DNA from: Paenibacillus methanolicus | Lineage (GTDB): Bacteria > Bacillota > Bacilli > Paenibacillales > Paenibacillaceae | DNA: 64,000 nucleotides | Reading direction: 5' to 3' | Assembly (NCBI RefSeq): GCF_008124765.1 | Contig: NZ_VNHS01000002.1 | Span: 806,001 to 870,000, forward strand | In this document: positions 62,165 to 64,000 of the stretch, piece after piece | Layout: each line of letters begins with the position of its first letter | Position numbering within the stretch: the stretch's first letter is position 1 | Program-made: the position numbers and the translations under genes | The notes under the pieces: generated by a model | What the model was told of the DNA's origin: nothing | What the model saw: the letters and a program-made list of their open reading frames with translations, nothing else | Database searches by the model: none

Positions 62165-63349
62165 TCAGCTCCTTCCCGCCGTTTCCCGCTTGCCGAACCG
62201 GATGACGAGCCGGTCTTCCGCATAACGGGCTCCGAGCACGGCGCGCCCCATCAGCGGCCTCGGTAGCACGACCTTCCTTTTGTACGCTCCCGCGTTGACC
62301 GTCAGCTCGTCGCCGTTCTGTGTCAGATCGAGTTCCTGCTTGCTGGCGAACGGGATGCTCAGCGTGAGCAGCATCTCGCCATCCGCCTCTTGGATCTCCT
62401 CGGTTCTGCCGGCGAACAGCATCGCCGACGGATCCAGTTCCCCGAATACGAGTTCTGCCAGCTCGCCGAGCACCTCGGTCCCGATCGCCTCTCTCGGCAG
62501 CAGCGGCGCCTTCAGAATCGGAAGCGGCTCGAAGTTCTCGCGAATCTCCGTCTCGTACTGCTTCTGAAGCGCGCGCCAGTGCGCGAAGAAGCCATCGCCC
62601 GCCTCGTCCGGCAGCACCCGGTTCACGATGACCGCGTCGGTGTGGAAGCCGAACAAGTTCAAATAGGTGAACGAACGTTTCGCCTCCGCCAGCACCATCT
62701 TCTCCGGATTGATGACGATGCGCACCGACGTGACCGCGGGGTCGAGAATGATCCGCTGCATGTCCTCGAGCCCCCGCGCGAACCGCTCGATCGTATCCAG
62801 CACGTCGTCCGACGGAAGCTCGACGCCCCCCACGAGCTTCGACACCGGGCGGACGAGTTTGATCAGCCGGCGCTCGTGCGGGAAAATTTTGTCCAGCCAC
62901 CAATTCAGCACGTTCGGATAGCTGAGCAGCCGCAGCGTCTCCCCCGTCGGCGCGCAGTCGACCACGAGCGCGTCGAATTGGCCGCTCTGCGCATGCTTCT
63001 TGATTTGCAGCAGGCTGAACAGCTCCTCCAAGCCCGGGAACACGAGCATCTCCTCGGTCGTCACGTCGCGCAGCTGCGCCTTGTCGAGCATCGCCGTCAG
63101 CCACCCTTGCACCGCGCCCCAATTGTTCTCCGTCTCGCGAAGGCTGCTCACCTCCTGTCCCCACAGATTCGGTGCGAGACAGACCGGATCCGGCCCGATC
63201 GGCATGGCGAGCGAATCCGCCAAGCTGTGCGCGGCATCCGTGCTGAGGATAAGGGTACGCTTCCCCGCCTTCGCCAACTTTACCGCCGTCGCCGCCGCGA
63301 TGCTCGTTTTCCCGACGCCGCCTTTGCCCGTATAAATGATAATCCGCAT
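62165..63349 (-). CDS. ArsA/Get3-family ATPase
   Basis: A 394-residue single-domain ATPase. The ATG at 63349 begins MRIIIYTGKGGVGKTS, with the deviant Walker A motif at residues 8-16. The switch DCAPTGETLRLL follows, and a C-terminal beta-rich segment (about 325-390, LLTLSIPFASKQELDLTQNG) matches the ArsA_HSP20-like domain common in bacterial members. Arsenite pumps have two ATPase halves, so this single-domain form is more like Get3-type chaperone ATPases; no ArsB or ArsR gene is near. A MarR-type operator lies 16-33 bases upstream. Confidence 0.9.
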   Translation of the reverse strand: MRIIIYTGKGGVGKTSIAAATAVKLAKAGKRTLILSTDAAHSLADSLAMPIGPDPVCLAPNLWGQEVSSLRETENNWGAVQGWLTAMLDKAQLRDVTTEEMLVFPGLEELFSLLQIKKHAQSGQFDALVVDCAPTGETLRLLSYPNVLNWWLDKIFPHERRLIKLVRPVSKLVGGVELPSDDVLDTIERFARGLEDMQRIILDPAVTSVRIVINPEKMVLAEAKRSFTYLNLFGFHTDAVIVNRVLPDEAGDGFFAHWRALQKQYETEIRENFEPLPILKAPLLPREAIGTEVLGELAELVFGELDPSAMLFAGRTEEIQEADGEMLLTLSIPFASKQELDLTQNGDELTVNAGAYKRKVVLPRPLMGRAVLGARYAEDRLVIRFGKRETAGRS

Positions 63350-63364
63350 AACCCCAGCCCCTTT

Positions 63365-63382
63365 TAGTACGATTTCGTAGTA
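63365..63382. promoter_or_regulatory. MarR-type operator before the ArsA-type gene
   Basis: TAGTACGATTTCGTAGTA is an imperfect palindrome, identical to the site at 63963-63980 except for one central base. Confidence 0.7.
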
Positions 63383-63413
63383 ATTATCGAAAAAAGAAAC
63401 CGGTTCGACCCGG

Positions 63414-63887
63414 TTACTCCTCGATGCGAATCTTGACCGCCGGCGTGCGCGTCTCCGCAGCCCGCGCCGGTCCATCTTGCTGCAGCACCTTCGCCGCCTT
63501 CAGCAGCAGCACGGTGAACTGCTCCATCTCTTCGGGCGTGAACGCCGTCTCCAGCTTGCCCAGCACCGACAGCATCATCTGCTCGGACTCCTTGGCGATC
63601 GCGCGCCCTTCCTGCGTCAGGGTGACCAGCTTCACCCGCTGATCCTGCGCGGACGTGGCGCGGGCGATGTACCCTTTGCGCTCCAGCCGCTTGGCGATGC
63701 TCGTCATGGAGCTGAGCGGCGCGCCCATCTCGGACGCCAGCTCCGTCATCGTCGAATCGCCGCGGAACAGCAGAACGAGCAGCGTCGATAGATCCGAACG
63801 CGTCACCTTCTGTTCAAGCGGGTGCGAATCGAGAAAAGCGAACGGGCGCAGTCCGGTTCGAAGAAAGAGGTCATATAGCTGATGCAT
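63414..63887 (-). CDS. MarR-family transcriptional regulator
   Basis: A 157-residue winged-helix regulator. The DNA-binding core is at about 30-115 (MTELASEMGAPLSSMTSIAKRL, then GYIARATSAQDQRVKLVTLT as the wing). The ATG at 63887 follows AAAGGAGC. It is the first gene of a four-gene minus-strand series. The near-identical palindromes before it and before the ATPase gene argue that it represses both itself and the ATPase. The inducing ligand is unknown. Confidence 0.93.
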   Translation of the reverse strand: MHQLYDLFLRTGLRPFAFLDSHPLEQKVTRSDLSTLLVLLFRGDSTMTELASEMGAPLSSMTSIAKRLERKGYIARATSAQDQRVKLVTLTQEGRAIAKESEQMMLSVLGKLETAFTPEEMEQFTVLLLKAAKVLQQDGPARAAETRTPAVKIRIEE

Positions 63888-63962
63888 GCCGGAAGCTCCT
63901 TTAGGGGTTGTTCAACAAGTCGCTTTCCCGGTGCTGAATCGTCGACTTTTCGAACACATTTT

Positions 63963-63980
63963 TAGTACGAATTCGTAGTA
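63963..63980. promoter_or_regulatory. MarR-type operator before the MarR gene
   Basis: TAGTACGAATTCGTAGTA contains the perfect 12-bp palindrome TACGAATTCGTA. The flanks TTT...GTTAT also resemble the second site at 63365. Confidence 0.72.
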
Positions 63981-64000
63981 GTTATGACGTTAATTTACTA

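Noticed and set aside
62157..63164. Long minus-strand frame running from the ATPase gene into the 99-residue gene
   Set aside because: The upstream part is out-of-frame ATPase sequence; only the portion after the ATG at 62156 is plausible.
62165..63349. Arsenic-resistance operon
   Set aside because: No ArsR, ArsB, ArsC or ArsD gene is present, and the ATPase has one domain rather than the two of arsenite pumps.

Overview
The window reads as the chromosome of a high-GC (by eye about 60%) Gram-positive Bacillota of the Paenibacillaceae, most like Cohnella or Paenibacillus. Supporting this are CUT1 sugar ABC transporters of the LplA/LplB/LplC kind without an ATPase gene in the cluster, YesM/YesN-type two-component systems, lipobox solute-binding proteins, a three-SLH surface protein, a Bacillus-type class II aldolase, cre-like sites, purine-rich Shine-Dalgarno sequences and frequent TTG/GTG starts. 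The genus is inference. I saw no rRNA, tRNA, transposase, phage gene or CRISPR array.

Layout. 1-8583 (all minus): an AraC regulator cut by the window edge, a solute-binding lipoprotein, a membrane-anchored AraC-type regulator, two permeases and a second, paralogous binding protein. 8995-16387 (minus): a secreted beta-helix protein with a discoidin domain, a family 2 glycosyltransferase, and a large secreted GH87-like alpha-1,3-glucanase candidate. 16676-19252: small unrelated genes (low-GC orphan, DUF1796, LysE exporter, DUF420/CtaM-like). 19331-33524: a 2205-residue SLH-anchored GH87-like enzyme with seven beta-trefoil-like repeats, a binding protein and two permeases on the minus strand, divergent from a histidine kinase/AraC response regulator pair. 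This looks like one alpha-glucan sensing, cutting and uptake locus.

33582-41444: a LacI regulator, a GH94-like phosphorylase (1,2-beta-oligoglucan phosphorylase type) and a divergent binding protein-permease-permease operon, with three AAACGTTT-centred operators in the shared promoter region. 41613-42470 is fructose-bisphosphate aldolase. It is followed by seven near-perfect 54-bp tandem repeats (42521-42896). 43032-44753 is a GH5 endoglucanase with X2/CBM46-like modules behind a consensus cre. 44866-54284 (minus) holds a response regulator, kinase, binding protein and two permeases, then, after a terminator, a diguanylate cyclase whose 3' end overlaps an orphan binding-protein gene.

54681-58264: a NarL-type two-component system and a membrane protein. 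58603-61366: a PEP-mutase/isocitrate-lyase family enzyme divergent from an SgrR-like regulator. 61459-63887: a MarR regulator, an ArsA/Get3-type ATPase, a small protein and a DUF6463-like membrane protein, with matching palindromic operators before the MarR and ArsA genes.

The common theme is extracellular polysaccharide depolymerisation coupled to oligosaccharide uptake, each module with its own regulator. The least explained elements are the 54-bp repeat array, a 178-bp nested inverted repeat between a permease and a binding-protein gene (27818-27995), the paired GGAC direct repeats upstream of the YesM/YesN genes, and the cyclase/binding-protein overlap.
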